Below, one piece after another: positions 27,388 to 35,732 of a DNA stretch of 64,000 nucleotides. Source of the DNA: Rhodospirillales bacterium (lineage in GTDB: Bacteria; Pseudomonadota; Alphaproteobacteria; Rhodospirillales; Casp-alpha2); NCBI GenBank assembly GCA_017640505.1, contig JAEPQO010000001.1, positions 1,690,625 to 1,754,624 on the forward strand. The letters run 5' to 3'. Made by a program: the position numbers and the translations under genes. Position 1 is the stretch's first letter, and each line of letters opens with the position of its first letter. The notes under the pieces were generated by a model. That model was given only the letters and a program-made list of their open reading frames with translations, was not told where the DNA came from and made no database searches.

Positions 27388-29421
27388 TTACCTGGCGCGC
27401 CGCCGCCGGCGACGGCCCTCCGCCGGGGTGTCCAGCAGCGGCGCCAGCATCCGGACCTTGGTCAGCTCCGGCACTTCGGCTTCCAGCTGCGGATAGGGCG
27501 CATCCGCGTGCGGCAGGGCCATGGCCTTGACGAAATGCTCCTGGAACCGCGGCTCGACCGCCGTTTCGACCTTGGTGATGGTCTTGACGATGCGCTGGAT
27601 GTCGTCGCGGCTTTGCTGGTTCAAAAGCGCGATCCGCGCGCCCGTGCCCGCGGCATTGCCGGCGGCATAGACGCGATCGAGCCCGCAGTCCGGGATCATA
27701 CCGAGGATCATCGCGTAGCGCGGGTCGATGTGCGTGCCGAATGCCCCGGCCAGCACGACCCGGTCCACGTGATCGACTTCCATCTTGTCCATCAACAGGG
27801 CCGCACCGGCATACAGCGCGGCCTTGGCGAGCTGGATCGCGCGGACGTCGTTCTGCGTGATGCTGATCCGGTTCTCGCCGTCATGGACCAGATAGGCGAA
27901 CGTGCGCCCATCCGTTTCGACGCGGGGCGAACGCGCGGCAAGGGTGCCGTCGATGGTCCCGTCGGTTTTCAGGATGCCCGCGAGCAGCATCTCCCCGAGC
28001 ACCTCGATAATGCCGGATCCGCAGATGCCGGTAACGCCGGTCTTTGCCGTTTCTGATTCAAAGCCGGGATCGTCCGACCACAGGTCTGAGCCGATCACCT
28101 TGAACCGCGGCTCCAGCGTTTCCGGATCGATCCTGAGGCGTTCGATCGCACCCGGCGCCGCACGCTGCCCGCACGAAATCTGCGCGCCTTCGAAGGCCGG
28201 ACCGGTCGGCGAGGACGCGGCCAGAAGCGTGTGCCGGTTGCCGAGAACGATTTCCGCATTGGTGCCGACATCGACGATCAGGGTCATCTCATCGCGGAGA
28301 TGCGGCTCCTCGGACAGGATCACGCCTGCCGTATCCGAGCCCACATGTCCGGCGATACAGGGCAGCATGTAGACGCGCGCGTCCTCGTTGACGGTATCGA
28401 GCCCGACTTCCGTCGCCCACACCGTCATCCCCGAACTCGTCGAAAGCGCGAACGGCGCACCGCCCAGCTCGATCGGGTTAATGCCGAGGAAAAGGTGGTG
28501 CATGATCGGGTTGCCGACGACCGTCACGTTCAGCAGCGCGTCGGGCGTGACGCCCGCCTGGTCGATGATCTCCTTGGCAAGATCGCTGACGGCACGGCGC
28601 ACGGTTTCGATCAGGTCGTTCTCGCCACCCGGGTTCATCATGATGTACGACACGCGGCTCATCAGATCCTCGCCGAAACGGATCTGGGGGTTCATCGCGC
28701 CGCCGGACTCCAGCACCTCGCCGGTCGAGAGATCGCACAGGTGCGCGGCAATGGTCGTCGAACCGATATCGAACGCGATGCCGTAAGCCTTGTCCTTGAA
28801 GCCGGGCCAGACCGCCGTAATGCGAAGGCTGCGGTGCACGGCAACGGTGACCTTCCAGTCGCCTTTGCGGAGTGCGGTCTGCAGGTCCCTCAGCACCCGC
28901 ATGTCGATCTCTTCGAGGCCTTTCACATCCCACTGTTCGTCAAGCGCCTTGAGCAGCCGCTCGAAGTCGCCGAGCGGGTTGTGCATGTCCGGTTCTTCGA
29001 CGACGCAGTAGTGCAGCCGGATCGCCGGGTCCATGACGATGTCGCGAACCTCGGCGCGTTTGCGGACGACCTGCTTGTGAACCTGGCTTGTCGCGGGCAC
29101 GTCGATCACGACATCGCCCCACAGCAGCGCGTGGCAGCTCAGCCGCCGCTCCGGTGCCAGTCCCTTACGGGCATCGAACAGGTTTTCCGGTTCGCCGCGC
29201 GGGCTGACGTTCGCACCGGAGCTTTGAATTCCGTGCTTGGAAAACTCGCCCTCGGCGACGACGACCTGACAGCGGCCGCAGATGCCGCGGCCGCCGCAGA
29301 CGCTGTCGATATCGACGCCGAGCTGGCGTGCACAATCGAGGATGGGTGTTCCTACCGGGAAGCGGCCCCGACGGCCCGACGGCATGAATGCCACGAAAGC
29401 GCTGTTATCCTTAAGTGGCAC
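27388..29421 (-). CDS. Corrinoid activation protein (RACo/RamA-type ASKHA ATPase with 2Fe-2S domain)
   Basis: A 677-residue protein starting at GTG 29421. The N-terminal ferredoxin domain has the cluster ligands CGGRGICGRCQ and a later RLSCH. The large C-terminal ASKHA ATPase domain (DUF4445) has AYGIAFDIGSTTIAAHLCDL near residue 215, and later LIVDVGTNAEIVLG, ISCGQRAAPGAIER and VVLAGAFGTHIDP. Such proteins re-reduce accidentally oxidised Co(II) corrinoid proteins to Co(I) using ATP. It is the last gene of the corrinoid operon. The basic Arg-rich tail (EGRRRRRRAR) is unusual. An electron donor is not encoded in the operon. Confidence 0.9.
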   Translation of the reverse strand: MPLKDNSAFVAFMPSGRRGRFPVGTPILDCARQLGVDIDSVCGGRGICGRCQVVVAEGEFSKHGIQSSGANVSPRGEPENLFDARKGLAPERRLSCHALLWGDVVIDVPATSQVHKQVVRKRAEVRDIVMDPAIRLHYCVVEEPDMHNPLGDFERLLKALDEQWDVKGLEEIDMRVLRDLQTALRKGDWKVTVAVHRSLRITAVWPGFKDKAYGIAFDIGSTTIAAHLCDLSTGEVLESGGAMNPQIRFGEDLMSRVSYIMMNPGGENDLIETVRRAVSDLAKEIIDQAGVTPDALLNVTVVGNPIMHHLFLGINPIELGGAPFALSTSSGMTVWATEVGLDTVNEDARVYMLPCIAGHVGSDTAGVILSEEPHLRDEMTLIVDVGTNAEIVLGNRHTLLAASSPTGPAFEGAQISCGQRAAPGAIERLRIDPETLEPRFKVIGSDLWSDDPGFESETAKTGVTGICGSGIIEVLGEMLLAGILKTDGTIDGTLAARSPRVETDGRTFAYLVHDGENRISITQNDVRAIQLAKAALYAGAALLMDKMEVDHVDRVVLAGAFGTHIDPRYAMILGMIPDCGLDRVYAAGNAAGTGARIALLNQQSRDDIQRIVKTITKVETAVEPRFQEHFVKAMALPHADAPYPQLEAEVPELTKVRMLAPLLDTPAEGRRRRRRAR

Positions 29422-29443
29422 CGTTCCGTTCCGTCAGTCCGTT

Positions 29444-30346
29444 TTACCCGCGCCGCCGACGCCGCCCTTCGCGCCGTCCGGCACCTTCCGCACCTTCCGC
29501 GGCGGGTTCACGGAACTTGCGGATCCAGCGCCCGCAGTTCGGATCGTGACCCATCACGACATTGGCGCCCATGATACCCTGCATTTCGGGATCGTGAAGC
29601 GGATTTGTGATGGCCGATGTCATGCCCGCGCCGATGGCCATGGCGAGGAAGCTGGAGTTCAGACCGTGCCGGTTGGGCAGGCCGAACGAGAAGTTCGACG
29701 CCCCGCAGGTGGTGTTGACCTGCAGCTCTTCGCGAAGGCGGCGGATCAGGTGCAGCACGTTGCGTCCGGCGTCGTTGAGCGCGCCCACCGGCATCACCAG
29801 CGGGTCGACGACGATGTCTTCTTTCGGGATGCCGTGGTCGGCGGCACGCTCGACGATTTTCTTGGCAACTTCGAAGCGCACGTTGGGGTCTTCGGAAATG
29901 CCGGTTTCATCGTTGGAGATCGCAACCACGGCGGCGCCGTATTTCTTGATCAGCGGCAGCACGACCTCGAGCCGCTCTTCCTCGCCGGTTACCGAGTTGA
30001 CCAGCGCCTTACCCTGATAGACCGAGAGACCCGATTCCAGTGCGGCGACGATCGAGCTGTCGATCGACAGCGGCACGTCGGTCAGCGACTGAACGAGCTG
30101 CACGCACTCGGCGAGGATCTTCGGTTCATCGGCCAGCGGAATGCCGGCGTTGACGTCCAGCATCTGTGCACCCGCCGCGACCTGCGCGAGGGCGTCGGAT
30201 TCGACACGGGAGTAATCGCCCTCGGCCATTTCCGCGGCGAGGAGTTTGCGCCCTGTCGGGTTGATGCGTTCACCGATGATGACGAACGGCTGATCGAAGC
30301 CGATGACGACTTCCTTGGTGGCGGAGCTGACGACGGTCCTGGTCAA
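29444..30346 (-). CDS. Methyltetrahydrofolate:corrinoid methyltransferase (MtgA/AcsE-like)
   Basis: A 300-residue pterin-binding TIM-barrel protein. FVIIGERINPTGRKLLA is the typical pterin-binding start; MLDVNAGIPLADEP, VPLSIDSS, ALVNSVTGEEERLE and AISNDETG are further strand-end motifs. NTTCGASNFSFGLPNRHGLN is shared with acetogen MeTr/AcsE and with MtgA of the betaine system in Desulfitobacterium. It would move methyl groups between the corrinoid protein and THF. It lies 22 bases upstream of the activator gene. The C-terminus carries an Arg/Gly-rich tail not needed for the fold. Confidence 0.92.
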   Translation of the reverse strand: MTRTVVSSATKEVVIGFDQPFVIIGERINPTGRKLLAAEMAEGDYSRVESDALAQVAAGAQMLDVNAGIPLADEPKILAECVQLVQSLTDVPLSIDSSIVAALESGLSVYQGKALVNSVTGEEERLEVVLPLIKKYGAAVVAISNDETGISEDPNVRFEVAKKIVERAADHGIPKEDIVVDPLVMPVGALNDAGRNVLHLIRRLREELQVNTTCGASNFSFGLPNRHGLNSSFLAMAIGAGMTSAITNPLHDPEMQGIMGANVVMGHDPNCGRWIRKFREPAAEGAEGAGRREGRRRRRG

Positions 30347-30439
30347 AGCGGTGACTCCCGAAAATAAAGATACAGGCTATCCCTGAACGGCCTCTAATTA
30401 CCGATTCCGGGTGCCGTTAACTGTTCAAAACACGACCTT

Positions 30440-31486
30440 TCACGTATCGGCGGCGGCGAGTTTTTCGGCCTCGCGTTCGGCGAACTCGATCGCTGCCGCG
30501 TCGCCCGGATTGAGCTCGCGTTTCCAGGGGCGACGGTCCTTCAGGACGCCCGATTCATGGACGATCTCGGCGACGAATTCTTCCTGCCGGTAAGCCATCA
30601 CGTGGATGCCGGAAACGCCCTCGATCTCGTGGATCTCCTGCATCAGGTCGATGCACAGACGCTTGCCTTCCTCTTTCTGGTTCTCGGCGCCTTCGAGGCG
30701 CGCGATGATGTTGTCCGGAATGTGCACGCCGGGCACGTTGGTGCGGATCCAGCGGGCGGTCTTGGCCGACGCCATCGGGCCGACGCCGACCAGGATGTAA
30801 CACTTTTCGTGCAGGCCCATGTCGCAGACGCGCTTCATGTATTCTCTCAGCATCGGCACGTCGTAGCAGTACTGGCTCTGTACGAACTGGGCGCCGGCCT
30901 CGATTTTCTTCTTCAGGCGCAGCGGCCGGAAGTCATAGGGCGGCGCGAACGGGTTGATGGCGGCGCCGAGGAATACCTTGGGCGGTTCGGTGATCTTGCG
31001 GCCGGACAGGAAGCGGCCTTCGTCGCGCATGGTGCGGATCGTCTCCAGCAGCGACATGCAGTCGAAGTCGAAGACCGGCTTGGCGCCCGGCTGGTCGCCC
31101 GCTTGTACGCCGTCGCCGGTCAGGCACAGGATATTGGAAACCCCCATGGCGGCAGCGCCCAGTACGTCGCCCTGTATGGCGATGCGGTTCCGGTCGCGGC
31201 AGGAGATCTGCATGATCGGTGCATAGCCGACGCGGGTCAGCAGTGCACAGATGCCGACGCTCGACATGTGGCAGTTGGCACCGGAGCCGTCGGTGGCGTT
31301 GATGCCGTCGACCCAGCCGTCGAACACGCCGCCGCGCTCGTACACTTCGTTCGGGTCGGCACTGTCGGGCGGGTTGAGTTCCGCCGTGATGGCGAATTCG
31401 CCACGGCGCAGGATGCGTTCCAGCCGGCCGCGGGACGAATGACCCTCCGGGACGATGGAATAGTCTTCGTAGGCATCTGCATTCAT
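30440..31486 (-). CDS. metF: Methylenetetrahydrofolate reductase
   Basis: A 348-residue protein from ATG 31486, chosen because it overlaps the upstream stop (ATGA). The frame is open further upstream but that part is another gene's shadow. Family features are FAITAELNPPDSADPNEVYE (substrate-binding Glu), GINATDGSGANCHMSSVGI, NILCLTGDGVQAGDQPGAK (FAD site) and AQFVQSQYCYDVPMLREY. In a methylotrophic direction it would oxidise methyl-THF to methylene-THF. Its neighbours (Cys-rich partner upstream, methyl-THF:corrinoid transferase downstream) favour this over a role in methionine synthesis. Electron acceptor unknown. Confidence 0.9.
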   Translation of the reverse strand: MNADAYEDYSIVPEGHSSRGRLERILRRGEFAITAELNPPDSADPNEVYERGGVFDGWVDGINATDGSGANCHMSSVGICALLTRVGYAPIMQISCRDRNRIAIQGDVLGAAAMGVSNILCLTGDGVQAGDQPGAKPVFDFDCMSLLETIRTMRDEGRFLSGRKITEPPKVFLGAAINPFAPPYDFRPLRLKKKIEAGAQFVQSQYCYDVPMLREYMKRVCDMGLHEKCYILVGVGPMASAKTARWIRTNVPGVHIPDNIIARLEGAENQKEEGKRLCIDLMQEIHEIEGVSGIHVMAYRQEEFVAEIVHESGVLKDRRPWKRELNPGDAAAIEFAEREAEKLAAADT

Positions 31487-32046
31487 TGTGCCGTCTCCGA
31501 GGCCGCTTCGCGTTCCGCTGCCTTCTGTGCCGTCACGCGGAGCCACGCGGAGCTGTTTCGCAGGCTCTGATCGACTGGTTTCTGAACTTTGAGAATATTG
31601 CCGTCGGCACGCATGCGCTGGCTGCCCTGCCACGCCTGCACCCAGACGCAGGGCATGTCGGGTTCGACCTCGCAGTTGCCGTTTGCGCGGACGCCGCCGC
31701 ACGGGCCGTTGCGTAGCTGTTTCGGGCAGTTCATCGGGCACGACATCCCGGTATCGGACAGCGCGCACTGGCCGCACATGCGGCAGTCGAACAGAAAACT
31801 TTTCACGGCTTTTTCGACGACCATGACGGGGCGTTCGACTCGGCGGTAGCCGATGGCGTTCCAGAGCGGATGAAGTTTCAGAAACACATCGGCAAGCGCA
31901 TTGTAGACCGCCTCGAACAGGCGGGCGCGCCGGACCGACCAGAGCCGGATCGAATAGCGTGCGCGCTGGCGACGGACCGCACTGGTGTCGCTCGGTTTAT
32001 AGGCGGTTTCCTTTTTCTTCGGTCGGAATACCATCACGCGCTCCAA
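31483..32046 (-). CDS. Methylene-THF reductase C-terminal Cys-rich partner (MTHFR_C/MetV-like)
   Basis: A 187-residue protein whose central region has a dense Cys pattern: FDCRMCGQCALSDTGMSCPM, then NCPKQLRNGPCGGV and NCEVEPDMPCVW. This is the MTHFR C-terminal domain that is often a separate subunit (MetV in acetogens), binding zinc or an Fe-S cluster and contacting MetF. The N-terminus is basic with an amphipathic helix. It overlaps the reductase gene by four bases, as expected for subunits made in equal amounts. Confidence 0.87.
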   Translation of the reverse strand: MERVMVFRPKKKETAYKPSDTSAVRRQRARYSIRLWSVRRARLFEAVYNALADVFLKLHPLWNAIGYRRVERPVMVVEKAVKSFLFDCRMCGQCALSDTGMSCPMNCPKQLRNGPCGGVRANGNCEVEPDMPCVWVQAWQGSQRMRADGNILKVQKPVDQSLRNSSAWLRVTAQKAAEREAASETAQ

Positions 32047-32098
32047 TCGCGAAATTGTCGTTTCGTCAGCCCGGTCCCGGTGAAAGGGAAGGGTGCCG

Positions 32099-32398
32099 TC
32101 ATGGCTCGAAACCCTTGCCGTCGACGAGCGACTTTATCCGTGCGTCGTCGTACTCGGCCTCAAGCCGCGCCTGCCAGGCGTCGGCCTCTGTCTCCAGATC
32201 GTCACCGCATTCAATGCCGCCGTCACGCCGCCAATCGGCGAGGTAGGCATCGGTGCCGATCGCCTTGGCGCGCATCGCGGCCAGGTCGATGGCTTCCTGG
32301 AAACGCGGCGCCAGTTCCCGCTTGGCCGTCTGACGGCCCTGCTTGACGATGACCTGCGCCGGAATGTCACGCCAGTATACGATGGTCGCCTGCGCCAT
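32099..32398 (-). CDS. Small protein with virulence-factor domain (PF13769-like)
   Basis: A 99-residue protein beginning MAQATIVYWRDIPAQVIVKQ and including a KRELAPRFQEAIDLAAMRAK helix and DAYLADWRR. I recognise this as the short domain labelled virulence factor in family databases; the name gives no real function. Its first 32 bases overlap the end of the DUF1638 gene. The reading inside the corrinoid operon suggests an accessory role for corrinoid methyl transfer. No metal or catalytic motif stands out. Confidence 0.75.
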   Translation of the reverse strand: MAQATIVYWRDIPAQVIVKQGRQTAKRELAPRFQEAIDLAAMRAKAIGTDAYLADWRRDGGIECGDDLETEADAWQARLEAEYDDARIKSLVDGKGFEP

Positions 32399-32996
32399 CG
32401 GCTGATCCTTTCTTTGCCTGCTCGGCGATGAAGTCGCCGAGCCCGCCGTAACCGGTGAAATGGTAGTGGTAGTCGAGCCCCAGTGCGTCGGCCGCCTGTT
32501 CGGCTTTTTGCTGCAGCTCGGTGTCCTCTGTCTGCGCCAGATAGACGAGACGTTTGTAGTTGCCGAAGTACATGTCCTTCAGTTCCGGGTGCCGGTCGAT
32601 GCCGAGGCCCTTGATGATCAGCCGATCGAAGAAGCGCACCAGGTAATCGGTCAGATAGAAGCTGCCGATTTCGTCTTCGTGCATTTTTTCGAACACATCG
32701 TCACCGGCATAGAACGCATAGCAGTGCGCACCGCCGATCCGTTCCACGCCTTTTTCCGCCAGCAACTCGTCGAGCAGACCGCCGGTGCCGCAATCGGCAT
32801 AGAGCGCGACGATACGTTCGTACTTGTCCTGGTTGGCGTCGATCTTGCGGCGCATCTCGTCCGGAATGCGGTCGGGCCGGTTGTGCAACTCGGCCGGCAG
32901 GCACGTCAGATCGATCCCCTCGAGGCCGCCCGCGTCGATGACCCAGCCGATTTCCCGGGCCAGGGCGCCGCAGGCGATGATCAGAAGGGGGCGCAT
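32367..32996 (-). CDS. DUF1638 protein
   Basis: A 209-residue protein. It opens PLLIIACGALAREIGWVI and has ALYADCGTGGLLDELLAEKG, IGGAHCYAFYAGDDVF and FYLTDYLVRFFDRLIIKGLG, features of DUF1638. This family commonly accompanies MttB-type methyltransferases and corrinoid proteins in bacteria and archaea, but its biochemical role is unknown to me. The conserved Cys residues (ACGAL, DCGTG, HCYAF) could bind a metal or a cofactor. It starts 21 bases after the corrinoid gene stop. Confidence 0.88.
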   Translation of the reverse strand: MRPLLIIACGALAREIGWVIDAGGLEGIDLTCLPAELHNRPDRIPDEMRRKIDANQDKYERIVALYADCGTGGLLDELLAEKGVERIGGAHCYAFYAGDDVFEKMHEDEIGSFYLTDYLVRFFDRLIIKGLGIDRHPELKDMYFGNYKRLVYLAQTEDTELQQKAEQAADALGLDYHYHFTGYGGLGDFIAEQAKKGSADGAGDHRILA

Positions 32997-33017
32997 CGGT
33001 CGACGGCCCGCCCGGGG

Positions 33018-33725
33018 TCAGGTCGACGCCAACGCCGAACCCTGACGGCGCGACATCCAGTCCTTGGCGGTTTCGACGGCAACGGCGGCGTCGCGGCAAT
33101 ACGCGTCCGCGCCGATATTTTCGGCGAAGGCTTCGTTCAGCGGCGCGCCGCCGACGAGGACGACGTAGTCGCTGCGGATACCTTTTTCGACCAGCGTGTC
33201 GATGACGACCTTCATGTACGGCATCGTCGTGGTCAGCAGGGCGGACATGCCGAGAATGTCCGGCTGGTGTTCTTCGAGGGCCTTGAGGTACGTGTCGACG
33301 TCGATGTTGATGCCGATGTCGACGACCTCGAAGCCAGCGCCTTCCATCATCATGCCGACCAGGTTCTTGCCGATATCGTGGATGTCGCCCTTGACCGTGC
33401 CGATGACCATCTTGCCCATTTTCGGTGCACCGGTTTCGGCGAGCAGCGGGCGCAGGACACCCATGCCGGCCTTCATGGCATTGGCCGCCATCAGCACTTC
33501 CGGCACAAACAGGATGCCGTCGCGGAAGTCGACGCCGACGATCCGCATGCCTTCGACGAGCGCTTTGGTCAGCGTGTCATAAGGCGTCCAGCCGCGTTCC
33601 AGCAGGATCTGCGTGCCTTCGACGATTTCGTCGGCGAGGCCGTCATACAGGTCGTCGTGCATCTGCTGCACGAGTTCTTCGTCATTCAGTTCGGAAAGAA
33701 CGATATCGTCGTCTTGATCGGCCAC
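33018..33725 (-). CDS. Corrinoid (B12-binding) methyl carrier protein, MttC/MtgC-like
   Basis: A 235-residue protein. Residues about 10-95 form the helical cap domain (LLERGWTPYDTLTKALVEGM, FVPEVLMAANAMKAGMGVL). The cobalamin-binding Rossmann domain follows, with GTVKGDIHDIGKN giving the lower axial His at about 116. Later elements are GMSALLTTTMPYM and VLVGGAPLNEAFAENIGADA. It carries the methyl group between a substrate-specific MttB-type methyltransferase and the THF methyltransferase. It is the first gene of the operon 33725-27388. No MttB homologue sits next to it; one lies at 53065. Confidence 0.93.
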   Translation of the reverse strand: MADQDDDIVLSELNDEELVQQMHDDLYDGLADEIVEGTQILLERGWTPYDTLTKALVEGMRIVGVDFRDGILFVPEVLMAANAMKAGMGVLRPLLAETGAPKMGKMVIGTVKGDIHDIGKNLVGMMMEGAGFEVVDIGINIDVDTYLKALEEHQPDILGMSALLTTTMPYMKVVIDTLVEKGIRSDYVVLVGGAPLNEAFAENIGADAYCRDAAVAVETAKDWMSRRQGSALAST

Positions 33726-33896
33726 AAGTACTCTCCCAGCCAGATGCAGCCCGTCATGCGGGCCGTGAAATCACTCAATATTACCATAGCATATCGTGTG
33801 GCTGTTCATTTGCAGACAACATTTAGAATTGAAGCGACATCGGGACGTCGCGAATACGATTTTCTCTCCTGTTTAAAGGGGGTTAGGGATGTCGCA

Positions 33897-33934
33897 TAAA
33901 GAAAAGGGGAGGGAGCCCTGAGGCGCCCTCCCCT
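33897..33934 (-). terminator. Rho-independent terminator after the BCCT remnant
   Basis: On the minus strand a perfect 9-bp stem (33934-33926 with 33913-33905; aggggaggg/ccctcccct) is followed by TTTTCTTT. It separates the transporter remnant from the corrinoid operon. Confidence 0.8.
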
Positions 33935-33961
33935 CGGTGTCATGAGGATGACGAGTGCTTC

Positions 33962-35056
33962 TTAGCGCTCGGCCTTCTGCAGTCCCATGAACAGAGACAC
34001 GCACATGGCCAGAAGCACGATCGCGAACGGGAAGCCCGTGGCGATCGCCAGCGCCTGGAGCGATCCAAGACCGCCGCCCAGCAGAAGCGTGATGGCGACG
34101 AGGCCCTCGAACGTGCACCAGAAGACCCGCTGCGCCACCGGCGCATCGATCTTGCCGCCCGCGGTGATCGTATCGATCACGAGCGATCCGGAGTCCGACG
34201 AGGTCACGAAGAAGACGATGACCAGCACGATCCCGATGAAGGACGTGATGCCGGCCAGCGGCAGGACTTCGAGCATCTTGAACAGCGACAGTTCGGGGGT
34301 CCAGTCCTTCACGGTCTGGGCAACACCCTGGTAGCCGTCGGTCATGTACTGTTCGACGGCGGTGCCGCCGAAAACGGCCATCCAGGCGACGCATGCCAGC
34401 GTCGGGACGATCAGCACGCAGATGATGAATTCGCGCACCGTGCGGCCCTTGGAAACGCGGGCGATGAACATGCCGACGAACGGCGACCACGCGATCCACC
34501 ATGCCCAGTAGAAGGTCGTCCAGCCGTGCATGAAGCCGAGGTCGTCACGGCCGACCCAGTTGGAGAGCTGCGGCACCGTCGTGATGTAGTTGAACAGACC
34601 CGAGAAGAAGCCCTGCACGATGGTCATGGTCGGGCCGACGGCGATGACGAACGCCAGCAGCAACAGTGCCAGAACCATGTTGATCTCGCTGAGGCGTTTG
34701 ACCCCGGCATCGAGACCCGCCAGCACGGAGACCAGCGCGACGCCGGTGATGGCGATGATCAAGACGACCTTGGTCCCATCGCCGCTCGGGATATCGAAGA
34801 GATAGGAAAGACCGGCAGTCGCCTGCTCGGCACCGAAACCCAGCGAGGTCGCGAGGCCGAACAGCGTCGCGAACACGGCGAGGATATCGATGATGTGACC
34901 CCACCAGCCCCAGACGCGCTCACCCAGCAGCGGGTAAAAGGCCGAACGGATCGTCAGCGGCAGCTTTGCGTTGTAGCAGAAAAACGCGAGTGCCAGGGCG
35001 ACGACGGCATAGATCGCCCACGGGTGCAGGCCCCAGTGGAAGATGGTCGCCGGCAT
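33962..35056 (-). pseudogene. BCCT-family transporter, N-terminal third missing
   Basis: About 364 residues of a betaine/carnitine/choline transporter. The match begins abruptly at [18 protein letters not shown], which is normally well inside the protein. It continues through the core, including GWTTFYWAWWIAWSPFVGMF (the Trp-rich helix that binds trimethylammonium groups) and VTSSDSGSLVIDTI, to a normal stop. Family members are usually over 500 residues, so the first helices are gone. Just beyond 35056 the DNA becomes the 3' end of a chemotaxis receptor on the other strand. The frame stays open to 35317 but that part is antisense to the receptor. Confidence 0.8.
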
Positions 35057-35057
35057 C

Positions 35058-35477
35058 GCCGGCGCGGGCTTCGCGGTTGTCGCCAACGAGGTCAAAAGCC
35101 TCGCCAGCCAGACGGCAAAGGCGACCGAAGAGATCTCGCGCCAGATCGGTTCGATCCAGTCGGCGACGCAGAACGCGGCCGGTGCCATCGAAGGCATCAG
35201 CGAGCGTATCCGCAAGATCAACGAGGTCTCAGCCGCCATCGAGGCTGCGGTCAACCAGCAGTCCGAGGCAACGACGGAAATCGCCCGCAACGTGGACAAC
35301 GCGTCGATGGGCACCAACAGGGTGATGGACAGTATCGCCGACGTGCAGAAATCTGCCGGCGATACGGGCGATGAGGCGGGCCGGATTGCCGAAGCCGCCG
35401 ATGCCCTCTCGCGACAGGCGGATGGCCTCCGCGCCGAGGTCGAGAAGTTCCTGAACGAAGTGAGGGGGGCTGCCTGA
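35058..35477 (+). pseudogene. Methyl-accepting chemotaxis protein, C-terminal fragment
   Basis: The sequence starts at [18 protein letters not shown], the tip of the receptor signalling hairpin. It continues through the coiled coil ([34 protein letters not shown]) to a proper stop. The sensor domain, membrane segments, HAMP and first half of the hairpin are absent, and no start codon with a ribosome site precedes it. The 8-base sequence tcgccggc occurs twice side by side at the junction (35047-35054 and 35056-35063). This points to illegitimate recombination with the transporter gene. Confidence 0.82.
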
Positions 35478-35506
35478 TCAACAGGCAGCGGTGAAGCAAA
35501 AGCGAA

Positions 35507-35534
35507 CGGCGCCCGGGCAACCGGGCGCCGTTTT
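35507..35534 (+). terminator. Rho-independent terminator after the receptor fragment
   Basis: Perfect 10-bp stem (cggcgcccgg 35507-35516, ccgggcgccg 35521-35530) with a GCAA tetraloop, followed by TTTT. This is the original terminator of the chemotaxis gene. Confidence 0.88.
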
Positions 35535-35732
35535 CTTTGTGTCCGGCTCGTCTCCGATGGTCACACAGCCAATTTAAGAAAACCATCACGTCACGTGTCC
35601 GCATCTGACATGCGGATCGCGGATACAGGTTGCTGCCGTAATTGAGGCGCGCGGTGCCCCAAGGGTGCCCGAATTTGACCTCAATTCATGATTTAAAATT
35701 TTCTCATTAGCAACCTTTAGGAGACCAAACCA

